Source: Stenotrophomonas maltophilia D457 (lineage in GTDB: Bacteria > Pseudomonadota > Gammaproteobacteria > Xanthomonadales > Xanthomonadaceae). Taken from it: a DNA stretch of 64,000 nt. The notes beneath the pieces are model-generated. The model did no database searches. It had not been told where the DNA came from and was given only the letters and a program-made list of their open reading frames with translations. The stretch spans positions 1,521,001 through 1,585,000 of the forward strand of contig NC_017671.1 in NCBI RefSeq assembly GCF_000284595.1, written 5' to 3'. A program made the position numbers and the translations under genes. Of this stretch, positions 54,512-62,685 are shown one piece after another (position 1 is the stretch's first letter; each line of letters starts with the position of its first letter).

Positions 54512-56089
54512 TCAGGCAGGCGATGCGAATGCCGCCGCTGTACCCGCAAGCGATTCGTGCAGGACGAGCCGGAGCCGGTTGCCACGGCAATGCACCGTGC
54601 CGCCGTAGGCCATTATCCGGCCGGCCAGACGCTCGATGGCCTGCTGAACGGTCCGGTTCGACAGCGTGCGACCGCGGTCAAGCAGGCCAACGACCACCAC
54701 GATGCCGCGCCGGTCGCCCGCCTGGCCGCTCCGGGCGCGCACGCTGACCTGTCCCGACTCCAGTTCCAGCAGCAGCGACACCGCCTCGATCAGCGAGCGA
54801 TAGATGGCGAGCTGCAGGTCGACAGTCAGCAGGCAGGGGTTGCCCTCCAGCCGGGGCGGAATCACGCGATGGGAGTTGTCCCAGCTTTCGCATGCGCCGC
54901 TAACCCGCAGCGCGATATACAGCCCAACCTGCTCCAGCCCCGTGGGGTAGACCAGACTGGCCTGTTCACGGAACAGCCGCGAGTGCACGGATGAGGCGTG
55001 CTGCAGGCTGTTGGCCACCGCATGATGCCCCTGCGCCTTGAGCCAGCTGACCATCTCGCCGAGCGAGCTGTCCATGCCTTCGCCGAGTTGCTTGAGATGG
55101 GAGGCGCGCTCGCGAAGCTCACGCTCACGGGTCTGGTGCGAACTACGTGCCAGGCGCAACGTGGTTTCCTCTGCCAGTCCACGGCACCGTGCACGCTCAT
55201 GGTGATAGCTGATGCTGGACCCCAGGGCGAGCAGTGCGACACTCATCACGGCCATGTTCTGCTGGGTGGCGAAGGTGCCCAGGTCGAACGAGGACGGTAG
55301 GCCGGTGCTGGGTGTGGCGAAATGGAGTGGAAGGTTCAACAGCGGAATCGCGATGGCAGCGCCACGCCACCCATGCATGAAGGTCAGGGCGATCGCTGGG
55401 AGGGAGGACAGCAGTACCAGATGGGTGCGTGTGGTGTGGGCGCTGATGGCCGTAAGCTGCATGCACAGGCCCAGGACCAGCATCACCAGGATGGCCGTGA
55501 CCGTAGGCGCAGCAAAGCGGCGCGTCCAATTGGGGGCCGCGTGTCGTCGCGACCAGAGGAATGCCAACGGCACGAGGGTGATGATGGCGGCGAAGTGGCC
55601 AAAGATCGTGCGATCAACTGCGCTAAGCAGGTTGCTCGGCGGTGGGTTCGACCACAGAGCAAATGAAATGCCCATATTGAGAGCCGGGACGAACAACGCC
55701 ATGCAGAAGGTCAACGACAGCAACCAGAGGCCGGTGGCGGACTCCGATGGCATTCTAATGCGATGCAGGTAGACCACCAGCATCGCCACCGGCATCAGCA
55801 GCGTCGAGGCCAGGATGACCCAGGCCAGGCCGTAGCTGTCGATCATGGGAATGCGCAAGGTTGCGAAGTACGCGTACTCGCCAAGCAGCAGGTAGGGCCA
55901 CAGGCGGGTCGGGACGATCAGTAGTGCCGCTGCCCGGATGCCCGCGGGCAGGAAGAACTGATCCAGCGAGAACTGACGCGAGGCAAGGCAGCCCAGGGCG
56001 TAGACGGCCGCGAGTGCGATTCCGACGGGTCGGATCCGGAAGCTCAGTTCAATTGCTTCTTTGAATCGGTCCAAGCCCGCGCCTCTCAT
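54512..56089 (-). CDS. MASE1-domain membrane signalling protein, copy A
   Basis: A 525-residue protein. Residues about 18-310 form a MASE1 sensor with about 8 helices (LAAVYALGCLASRQFSLDQF; LLLGEYAYFATLRIPMIDSY). A linker coiled coil follows (HQTRERELRERASHLKQLGE), then a C-terminal soluble region reminiscent of NarX-type histidine-kinase ends (LTVDLQLAIYRSLIEAVSLL, LAGRIMAYGGTVHC). I find no clear phospho-His box and no Asn in the N-box, so kinase activity is doubtful. It is strongly similar along its whole length to copy B (57181-58773). It pairs with the PleD-like gene downstream. Confidence 0.82.
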   Translation of the reverse strand: MRGAGLDRFKEAIELSFRIRPVGIALAAVYALGCLASRQFSLDQFFLPAGIRAAALLIVPTRLWPYLLLGEYAYFATLRIPMIDSYGLAWVILASTLLMPVAMLVVYLHRIRMPSESATGLWLLSLTFCMALFVPALNMGISFALWSNPPPSNLLSAVDRTIFGHFAAIITLVPLAFLWSRRHAAPNWTRRFAAPTVTAILVMLVLGLCMQLTAISAHTTRTHLVLLSSLPAIALTFMHGWRGAAIAIPLLNLPLHFATPSTGLPSSFDLGTFATQQNMAVMSVALLALGSSISYHHERARCRGLAEETTLRLARSSHQTRERELRERASHLKQLGEGMDSSLGEMVSWLKAQGHHAVANSLQHASSVHSRLFREQASLVYPTGLEQVGLYIALRVSGACESWDNSHRVIPPRLEGNPCLLTVDLQLAIYRSLIEAVSLLLELESGQVSVRARSGQAGDRRGIVVVVGLLDRGRTLSNRTVQQAIERLAGRIMAYGGTVHCRGNRLRLVLHESLAGTAAAFASPA

Positions 56090-56204
56090 CTCCCGGCCAA
56101 TGATGACTGACCACTTCCGCAGACACTATCGACAGTTGGAGATGGGTGCAATCGAGGTGTCTGGCCTCCCTTTGCGCTGCAATCGGCGGCTTCCCATGCT
56201 TCGA

Positions 56205-56430
56205 GGCCCTACATGCCCGGCAGTGCGGCGGCATAGCCACCAGAGGACGGTGAATCATCCACAATCAGTGCGCCCATGTGTCGATCGCGTTTCAGCCGTT
56301 GCACCCGCCACGTTCGGCGGTTGATGCTGTCCGCTGTGTTCGCCGTCACACAATCGACGACATCCTGCTGTTGCACGCGCCTGTCCAGGTCCTTGTCGCA
56401 GATGCCGCTGACCCGCACCGTGCGCGGGTT
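56205..56430 (-). pseudogene. Remnant of a second tandem-REC GGDEF regulator
   Basis: The minus-strand translation (RRVQQQDVVDCV, then RVQRLKRDRHMGALIVDDSP and GGYAAAL) aligns with the REC1-REC2 junction of the intact regulator at 53072-54415 ([39 protein letters not shown]). DNA similarity extends over roughly 220 bp and stops on both sides; the remainder of the gene is missing. It sits directly upstream of MASE1 copy A and downstream of copy B, where a regulator partner for copy B would be expected. Confidence 0.75.
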
Positions 56431-56596
56431 TCGCCGCGGGTATTGGCGATTTCGGAGGCAGCTTCGGCGTGGCATGGGTTTGCATCGATCCAGTGGATTA
56501 TCTCCGACAGGCACTGCGGAGTCCGCCCGGTATATGCTGATGCGATTGGCGGTAGCATCCTTCTTGATCCGTATCGCATCCAACCTGGAGGTCAGT

Positions 56597-57022
56597 GTGA
56601 GAAGTTTCCGAATTCATGCATTTGCTGGTGCATTGATGTTGGTGCCGGTATCCGTTTTTGCTTTTGCCCCGAGTGACGACCATGGAATCAAGTTGGCCGG
56701 CCAAGGACTCGGCCAGTCGATTCCGCAGGCACAAGACCTCAGCGTGGATCCCGGCTGGTTGGTCTATGGGTTCGAGCGCGATGGCATGGATTATTTCCAG
56801 GTAAACGATCTCGCAGGGCACGTGCACATCGTGATCGGCAATGCTGCCGGCACGTTCTGGGTGCTGCCGGCAGGTGACCCGTCTGCGAAGGTGTCGTTGC
56901 CGGAGCAGCGCCTGCCTGTTCCCGCCAAGGCCACCAGAACGGTTGTCTATCGGGCCCCCGCATTCACGCTGGTCAGATATGCAAGCGGAGCTGATGTGTT
57001 GTGGGCAGTAGAGGCACCCTGA
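56597..57022 (+). CDS. Small secreted or periplasmic protein of unknown function
   Basis: A 141-residue protein. The start is probably GTG 56597, about 5 bp after GGAGG. The signal peptide is SFRIHAFAGALMLVPVSVFA, cleaved before APSDDHGIKL. The mature part is beta-rich, without cysteines or recognisable motifs (YGFERDGMDYFQVNDLAGHV; VVYRAPAFTLVRYASGADVL). It is the only plus-strand gene between the duplicated MASE1 genes. Base composition is less GC-rich than its neighbours. I do not recognise the family; a periplasmic partner of the MASE1 sensors is possible but unproven. Confidence 0.65.
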   Translation: MRSFRIHAFAGALMLVPVSVFAFAPSDDHGIKLAGQGLGQSIPQAQDLSVDPGWLVYGFERDGMDYFQVNDLAGHVHIVIGNAAGTFWVLPAGDPSAKVSLPEQRLPVPAKATRTVVYRAPAFTLVRYASGADVLWAVEAP

Positions 57023-57180
57023 TACTGACAGTTGCCGGGATATCGGCCAGCTTCAGTATCAGACTGCATGGGCACCCGGTGTTCGCCGGGTGCCCATGAC
57101 GCCCTGGGCCAGGGGGACGAGCGGGACGTTATGCGATTCTGCTGTGTTGGTTCGATCCGGTCGCTTGACTGTGAAATGCA

Positions 57181-58773
57181 CTACTGCAGCGCAGAGGGTG
57201 CGGGGCAGCCGTACCGCGATGGAGTACTGGCTACTGCCTCCAGTCTGGTTTCGCGGTCGAGGAACAGAATCCTGACCCGGTTGCGATAGCAGTCAACGGT
57301 CCCGTCATAGGGGAGGGTTCGCCCGGTCAGTCGCTCGAACGCTGCCATCGTTGTCTGCTTGGAAAGGCGTCTGCGCTGTTCCAGCAGTGACACGACCATG
57401 AGGATTCCGCGCCTGGAGCCCATTCCGCCGCACCTTGCACGAATGCGAATCTGACCACCTTCATGCTTGAGAAGAATGGAGACCGCATCAATCAGTGTCC
57501 GGTAAGCGGCCAACTGCAGTTCCACGCTCAGGTTGCAGGGGTCGCCTTTCAGATCCGGGCGGAGAACGCGCTCCGTCAGCTTCCACGACTCACGGATGCC
57601 ACCCGCCTGCAGGGCCACGTAAAGCCCAAGATGCTCCAGGCCCGAGGGATAGACCATGCTTGTCTGTTCGCGAAAGAGCCGCGAATGTACATTCGAGGTA
57701 TGCAGAAGGCTGTTGGCCACTGCGTGATGTCCCTGGGCCTTGAGCCATTCGGCCAGCTCAACCAGCGACGTATCAATGCCGTCGCCGAGCTTGCGAAGGT
57801 GCAGGGCACGTTCACGCAGCTCCATCTCGCTGGCCAATTGCGAGCTCCTCGCCAGATGGATGGCGTCCCTTTCCCCCCTCTCGCGCAGCCTGTAACGGTG
57901 GTAGAAGTGGGTGATGCGTGATCCGAGCAGCAGCAATACGATGCCGCTGATCGCCATGATCTGCTGGGTGATGAAGGCCGCTGGATCGAATGCGGTGGGA
58001 TGGGTGTTGGGCGTGGTCAGGCCGATGACCATGTTGAGCACCGGCACTGCAAGGGCAGCCCCCTTCCAGCCATACAGGCAGGTAAGCGCGGCCGCGGGGA
58101 GTGCCAACAGCAGCAGGAACGTTGCCTTCAATGCAATCCAGTCTGCGGGCAGTTGAGTCGCTGCTATCCCGATCAGCAGCATCGATGAAAGTGCTGCCAG
58201 CATCGGGGTCTTTCGTCGAGCGTTCCACTCCTGCCCCACGTCCTGTCGCGCCCACAGCATGGCGATGGGGGCCACCGTCAGAATGCCGATGAAATCACCC
58301 ACGCTGAAGCGCGCGGCATTGGTCAGGAAGGGTGTGGAAGGAGGTGTTGGCCAGAGCAGATGGGAAAAGCTGAGGTTGAGCAGAGTAATAACGACGCTGG
58401 AAGCGGCGGCAATCAACAAGAGGCCGATCGTCTGCGACTCCGCCATCAGTCGCCGTTGCAGCTTCACAATCAGCATCACCGCTGGCATGAGGAATGCGGA
58501 GGCAACAATGACCCATGTCAGGCCGTACTTCTCGATCATCGGCACGCGGGACTGTGCAAAGTACGCATATTCGCCCAGCAGCAGGTAGGGCCACAGGCGC
58601 GGCGGGCACAACAGCACGGCTGCCACCCGGATGCCGGCTGGCAAATAGAACTGATCCAGCGACAGCTGTCGGGTTGCCCAATAGGCAACTGCATAAAGCA
58701 AGGCAATCATCAGGCCAGCCGGACGAATGCGCACCTTCAGCAACAATCCTTCTTTCCACCAGTCCAATCGCAC
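57181..58773 (-). CDS. MASE1-domain membrane signalling protein, copy B
   Basis: A paralogue of the protein at 54512-56089 with the same plan: MASE1 helices (YAVAYWATRQLSLDQFYLPA; LLLGEYAYFAQSRVPMIEKY), linker (ASEMELRERALHLRKLGDGI), a shared stretch EWLKAQGHHAVANSL, and an ATPase-like C-terminus (LSVELQLAAYRTLIDAVSIL). I place the start at GTG 58773, preceded by GGAGAGGGGG, which gives 530 residues and lines up with copy A; ATG 58809 and 58899 are in frame but weaker. No intact regulator follows; a regulator remnant lies about 750 bp downstream. Two palindromes lie upstream. Confidence 0.8.
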   Translation of the reverse strand: MRLDWWKEGLLLKVRIRPAGLMIALLYAVAYWATRQLSLDQFYLPAGIRVAAVLLCPPRLWPYLLLGEYAYFAQSRVPMIEKYGLTWVIVASAFLMPAVMLIVKLQRRLMAESQTIGLLLIAAASSVVITLLNLSFSHLLWPTPPSTPFLTNAARFSVGDFIGILTVAPIAMLWARQDVGQEWNARRKTPMLAALSSMLLIGIAATQLPADWIALKATFLLLLALPAAALTCLYGWKGAALAVPVLNMVIGLTTPNTHPTAFDPAAFITQQIMAISGIVLLLLGSRITHFYHRYRLRERGERDAIHLARSSQLASEMELRERALHLRKLGDGIDTSLVELAEWLKAQGHHAVANSLLHTSNVHSRLFREQTSMVYPSGLEHLGLYVALQAGGIRESWKLTERVLRPDLKGDPCNLSVELQLAAYRTLIDAVSILLKHEGGQIRIRARCGGMGSRRGILMVVSLLEQRRRLSKQTTMAAFERLTGRTLPYDGTVDCYRNRVRILFLDRETRLEAVASTPSRYGCPAPSALQ

Positions 58774-58857
58774 GTCCCCCTCTCCTACGTGTCCCCTGTC
58801 AGCATCCATTCGCCGCGGGGCCCGGTTTCTCAGGACGGTATCGGTCTGCGAACGATT

Positions 58858-58869
58858 ATGCAATTGCAT
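58858..58869. promoter_or_regulatory. Perfect 12-bp palindrome upstream of MASE1 copy B
   Basis: ATGCAATTGCAT, AT-rich, 85 bp before the GTG start; a candidate operator. The binding protein is unknown. Confidence 0.4.
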
Positions 58870-58902
58870 AGCTGCGCATTTAGGAAATTGTCCAGCCATC
58901 CA

Positions 58903-58929
58903 TCACAGATGTCGCGTGAAAATCTGTGA
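58903..58929. promoter_or_regulatory. Inverted repeat TCACAGAT-N11-ATCTGTGA
   Basis: A perfect 8-bp dyad, 130 bp upstream of MASE1 copy B and 69 bp after the puuB stop. It carries TCACA/TGTGA halves in the reverse order of a CRP/Clp site. It is a candidate operator or weak hairpin. Confidence 0.4.
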
Positions 58930-58998
58930 CGTGTGCAGCACGATCAGCGCTGCGGTACGTTTGTCAGAACGTTCAATACAGGTGGAGATGCAGAATCT

Positions 58999-60276
58999 TC
59001 ACCACAACGCATCCCGCAGCTTGTACCAGGACATCGCCGCCACCAGCAGCGGCGTGCGCAGCAGCCGGCCGCCGGGGAAGGGCGCATGCCGAAGGCGCTG
59101 GAACACGTCCAGGCGCTCGCTCTGGCCGGCAATGGCGGCGGCGATCACCTCGCCGGCCAGCCCGGCGGCGGCCACCCCATGGCCGGAGAAGCCCTGCGCG
59201 AAGTACAGGTCGCCGTCCAGCCGGCCCCAATGCGGGGCGCGGTTGCGGGTGATGTCCACATAGCCGCCCCAGACCTGGTCCAGCGCCACGTCGGCCAGCT
59301 GTGGGAACACCTGGTGCATGCGCCGCTGCATCACCCCGCGCAGGCCGGGTGGGGGCAGCGCCGAGTAGCTGGCGCGCCCGCCAAACAGCAGCCGATGGTC
59401 ATGGCTGAGGCGGAAATAGTCCAATGCCCAGGCGGTGTCGGCCACGGCCATGTCGTTGCCGATCAGGGCGCGGGCGCGCTCGGCCCCCAGCGGCGCGCTG
59501 GCGCCGATATAGGTGCCGACCGGCATGATCCGCCGTTCCAGCTCGGGCAACAGGCCCTGCAGCCAGGCATTTCCGGCCACCACCAGATGCGCGGCGCGTA
59601 CGCTGCCCTGCGCGGTGTGCAGGGTGGGCTGCGGTCCGCGCTGCACGCGGGTTACCGCCGAATCCTCGTGGATCACCACGCCGGCCGCGCGCGCCGCATC
59701 GGCCAGACCGCGCGCATAGGCCAGCGGGTGCAGGTGCGCGCTGAGCGGATCGAACATCGCGGCACGATAGCGCGGGCTGTCCAGCTGCGCGCGCAGGGCG
59801 TCACGGTCCCACCACTGCATGGGGTAGTCGTAGTGGCGTTGCAGGTGCTCGCAGTGGACGCGCAGCTCCCGTTCATGGCGTTCGCGGATGGCGACGCTGG
59901 CGTGGCCTTCCACCCAATGGCAGTCAATGCCGTGGCGATTGATGCGGGCGCGCATCGCCTGCACCGCGTCGCGCGACCAGTCGAACAGGTGGCGCGCATC
60001 ATCACGACCGAGCTGACGCTCCAGTTCGTCCACCTCGCAGCCATAGCCGACCAGCGCCTGCCCGCCGTTGCGGCCGGACGCGCCCCAGCCGATCCGCTGC
60101 GCTTCCAGCACTACCACGCGCCGGCCACGTGCCGCCAGTTCCAGGGCTGCGGTCAGGCCGGTATAGCCGGCGCCCAGCACCGCAACGTCGGCCTGCACAT
60201 TACCCTGCAGCGGGGGGAGTGCGGGCGGTTCGGGCAGGCTGGCGGCGTACCAGCTGGGCGGGAACGCGGCGCTCAC
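58999..60276 (-). CDS. puuB: Gamma-glutamylputrescine oxidase-like FAD oxidoreductase
   Basis: A 425-residue DAO-family flavoenzyme. The N-terminal FAD-binding Rossmann motif is VAVLGAGYTGLTAALELAAR, followed by GASGRNGGQALVGYGCEVDE, typical of PuuB/glycine-oxidase-like enzymes. Near the C-terminus YFAQGFSGHGVAAAGLAGEV closes the FAD site. PuuB oxidises gamma-glutamylputrescine to the aldehyde, releasing ammonia and peroxide (established in E. coli). The start is GTG 60276, preceded by GAGG; the frame upstream to 60582 is a shadow. Divergent from puuD-puuA, which supports the role. Confidence 0.88.
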   Translation of the reverse strand: MSAAFPPSWYAASLPEPPALPPLQGNVQADVAVLGAGYTGLTAALELAARGRRVVVLEAQRIGWGASGRNGGQALVGYGCEVDELERQLGRDDARHLFDWSRDAVQAMRARINRHGIDCHWVEGHASVAIRERHERELRVHCEHLQRHYDYPMQWWDRDALRAQLDSPRYRAAMFDPLSAHLHPLAYARGLADAARAAGVVIHEDSAVTRVQRGPQPTLHTAQGSVRAAHLVVAGNAWLQGLLPELERRIMPVGTYIGASAPLGAERARALIGNDMAVADTAWALDYFRLSHDHRLLFGGRASYSALPPPGLRGVMQRRMHQVFPQLADVALDQVWGGYVDITRNRAPHWGRLDGDLYFAQGFSGHGVAAAGLAGEVIAAAIAGQSERLDVFQRLRHAPFPGGRLLRTPLLVAAMSWYKLRDALW

Positions 60277-60437
60277 TGCAGGCCTCGCGGGTGCAGGGCG
60301 GGAGGGCGGAGCGGGGCAGGTCGATCGGCGTTCACCCCGGTAGTTTCGCCGATGCGTGACGGCTGTGGTGTGACGGCACCGACTTGCCGCCTTCGCCGGG
60401 CGACGGGTAACGTGTTGGCACGCCAAGGAGTTTTCCC

Positions 60438-61199
60438 ATGCGCCGCCTGCCCTGGGTGGGCCTGCCCACCGACAGCACCGTGCTCGGCCATCACCGTTTC
60501 GCGGTGGCCGGCGAGAAGTACGTGCGCGCGCTGGCCGAGGCGGCCGAGGTGACTCCGGTAGTGTTGCCGAGCCTGCAGCCACCGCTGCCGGCCGGCGACT
60601 GGCTGCAGGGGCTCGATGGCCTTCTGTTGACCGGTGCAGTCAGCAATATCGAACCGCAGCACTACGAAGGTGGCCGCAGCTGGCCAGGCAATCCACATGA
60701 CCCGGCCCGCGATGCCAATGCCTTCGCGTTGCTGCACGAGGCACTGGCGCTGGACCTGCCGGTGCTGGCGATCTGCCGCGGCTTCCAGGAGTTGAACGTC
60801 GCGCTGGGCGGCAGCCTGCATCCGCAGGTTCACGCGGTGCCTGGCCTGGCCGACCATCGCGAAGAACCGCAGGCGCCGGTGGAGGTGCAGTATGGGCCGG
60901 CGCACGCGGTCACGCTGGCCGCCGATGGCTGGCTGGCGCAGTGGCACGGCAGTGGCCGCGCGCAGGTGAATTCGGTACACGGGCAGGGTGTCGCCCGCCT
61001 GGCGCAGGGGCTGCAGGTCGAGGCCGTGGCCGACGATGGGCTGGTCGAAGCGGCACGCAGCCTGCACCATCGTTTCGTGCTCGGCGTACAGTGGCACCCG
61101 GAGTGGCGTGTCATGCAGGCGCCGTTCTATCACGCTATTTTCCGTGCGTTCGGCCAGGCTTGCCGGCAGCACCAACAGAACCGACTGGATTCCCGATGA
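60438..61199 (+). CDS. puuD: Gamma-glutamyl-GABA hydrolase (class I glutamine amidotransferase-like)
   Basis: A 253-residue peptidase C26/GATase1 enzyme that releases GABA from gamma-glutamyl-GABA. The nucleophile Cys is in VLAICRGFQELNVALGG, and the His/Glu pair in VLGVQWHPEWRV. Oxyanion and substrate segments are GLLLTGAVSNIEP and NSVHGQGVARLA. The ATG at 60438 has AAGGAG upstream. The stop overlaps the puuA start (ATGA, 61196-61199), so the two are cotranslated. Confidence 0.92.
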   Translation: MRRLPWVGLPTDSTVLGHHRFAVAGEKYVRALAEAAEVTPVVLPSLQPPLPAGDWLQGLDGLLLTGAVSNIEPQHYEGGRSWPGNPHDPARDANAFALLHEALALDLPVLAICRGFQELNVALGGSLHPQVHAVPGLADHREEPQAPVEVQYGPAHAVTLAADGWLAQWHGSGRAQVNSVHGQGVARLAQGLQVEAVADDGLVEAARSLHHRFVLGVQWHPEWRVMQAPFYHAIFRAFGQACRQHQQNRLDSR

Positions 61200-62593
61200 G
61201 TTCCCGAACGCGCCCGCGCAAGACGGCCACGCCCCCCGCACCGCAGGAAAGCACGCTGCTGCGCTGGCTGAAGGACCGGCGCATCACCGAGGTGGAATGC
61301 CTGGTGCCGGACATCACCGGCAACGCGCGCGGCAAGATCATTCCCGCCGACAAGTTCTCGCACGACTACGGCACGCGCCTGCCTGAGGGCATCTTCGCCA
61401 CCACCGTCACCGGCGAGTTCCCTGACGATTATTACGAGCTGACCTCGCCGTCCGACTCGGACATGATGCTGCGCCCCGATCCGGACACGGTGCGCATGGT
61501 GCCGTGGGCGGCCGACGCCACCGCGCAGGTCATCCACGATTGCTACACCAAGAGCGGTGAGCCGCACGAACTGGCGCCGCGCAACGTGCTGCGCCGCGTG
61601 CTGGCAGCCTACGCCGAGCTGGGCCTGCGCCCGGTGGTGGCGCCGGAACTGGAGTTCTTCCTGGTGCAGAAGAACACCGACCCGGACTTCCCGCTGCTGC
61701 CACCGGCCGGCCGCTCCGGGCGCCCGGAGACCGCGCGGCAGTCGTACTCGATCGATGCGGTCAACGAGTTCGACCCGATCCTCGACCTGATGTACGACTA
61801 CGCCGATGCGATGAAGCTGGACGTGGACACACTGATCCACGAATCCGGCGCGGCGCAGCTGGAGGTCAACTTCACCCATGCCGATGCGATGGACCTGGCC
61901 GACCAGGTGTTCCTGTTCAAGCGCACCATGCGCGAAGCGGCGATGCGCCACGGGGTGTATGCCACGTTCCTGGCCAAGCCGATGGAAAACGAGCCGGGCA
62001 GTGCCATGCACATCCACCAGAGCCTGGTGCGGGTGAGCGATGGCAGCAACGTGTTCGCCGGCGAGACCGATGCCGAGGGCGAGTTCAGCCCGGTGTTCGG
62101 CCACTACCTGGGCGGCCTGCAGAAGTACGCACCGCAGGCGATGGCGTTCTTCGCGCCGAACGTGAACTCCTACCGCCGGCTGGTGTTCGGCGAAGTCTCG
62201 CCGAGCAACGTCCACTGGGGCTTCGACAACCGCACCTGCGGCCTGCGCGTGCCGCTGGATACGCCGGAGAACATGCGCGTGGAGAGCCGTTTCGCCGGGT
62301 CCGATGCCAATCCCTACCTGGCGATGGCCGCGACCCTGGCCTGCGGCCTGCTGGGCATCCGCGAGCGGCTGGCACCGGATGCGCCGGTGACCGGCAGCGC
62401 CAAGGAACTGGGCTACGACCTGCCGCGCTCGCTGGGCGAGGCGCTGGACGGGCTGGAGCGGTGCAGCGAGCTGCAGGCCCTGCTGGGCGAGCGCTTCTGC
62501 CGGGCCTACATCTCGGTCAAGCGCAAGGAATACGAGACCTTTTTCCGCGTCATCAGCTCGTGGGAGCGCGAGTTCCTGCTGCTGAACGTCTGA
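61196..62593 (+). CDS. puuA: Gamma-glutamylputrescine synthetase (glutamine-synthetase family)
   Basis: A 465-residue ligase that joins glutamate to putrescine or related amines using ATP, the first step of the Puu pathway. Glutamine-synthetase motifs are present: APELEFFLV (metal site), HESGAAQLEVNFTHADAMD, GSAMHIHQSLVRVS, NSYRRLVFGEVSPSNVHWGF and ENMRVESRFAGSDANPYLAM. A short basic N-tail (MSSRTRPRKT) precedes the beta-grasp region. The start is ATG 61196 overlapping puuD. Other GS-like amine ligases look alike, so the amine substrate is inferred from the neighbours. Confidence 0.9.
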   Translation: MSSRTRPRKTATPPAPQESTLLRWLKDRRITEVECLVPDITGNARGKIIPADKFSHDYGTRLPEGIFATTVTGEFPDDYYELTSPSDSDMMLRPDPDTVRMVPWAADATAQVIHDCYTKSGEPHELAPRNVLRRVLAAYAELGLRPVVAPELEFFLVQKNTDPDFPLLPPAGRSGRPETARQSYSIDAVNEFDPILDLMYDYADAMKLDVDTLIHESGAAQLEVNFTHADAMDLADQVFLFKRTMREAAMRHGVYATFLAKPMENEPGSAMHIHQSLVRVSDGSNVFAGETDAEGEFSPVFGHYLGGLQKYAPQAMAFFAPNVNSYRRLVFGEVSPSNVHWGFDNRTCGLRVPLDTPENMRVESRFAGSDANPYLAMAATLACGLLGIRERLAPDAPVTGSAKELGYDLPRSLGEALDGLERCSELQALLGERFCRAYISVKRKEYETFFRVISSWEREFLLLNV

Positions 62594-62685
62594 GCATCCG
62601 GAATAGAAAAATCCGCCGCCGGGGGGTAGGCTGGCACCCGTCGCCGGCCCCGCCGGCCCCCCCTTCCCGCATTCTGGAGCACCCG

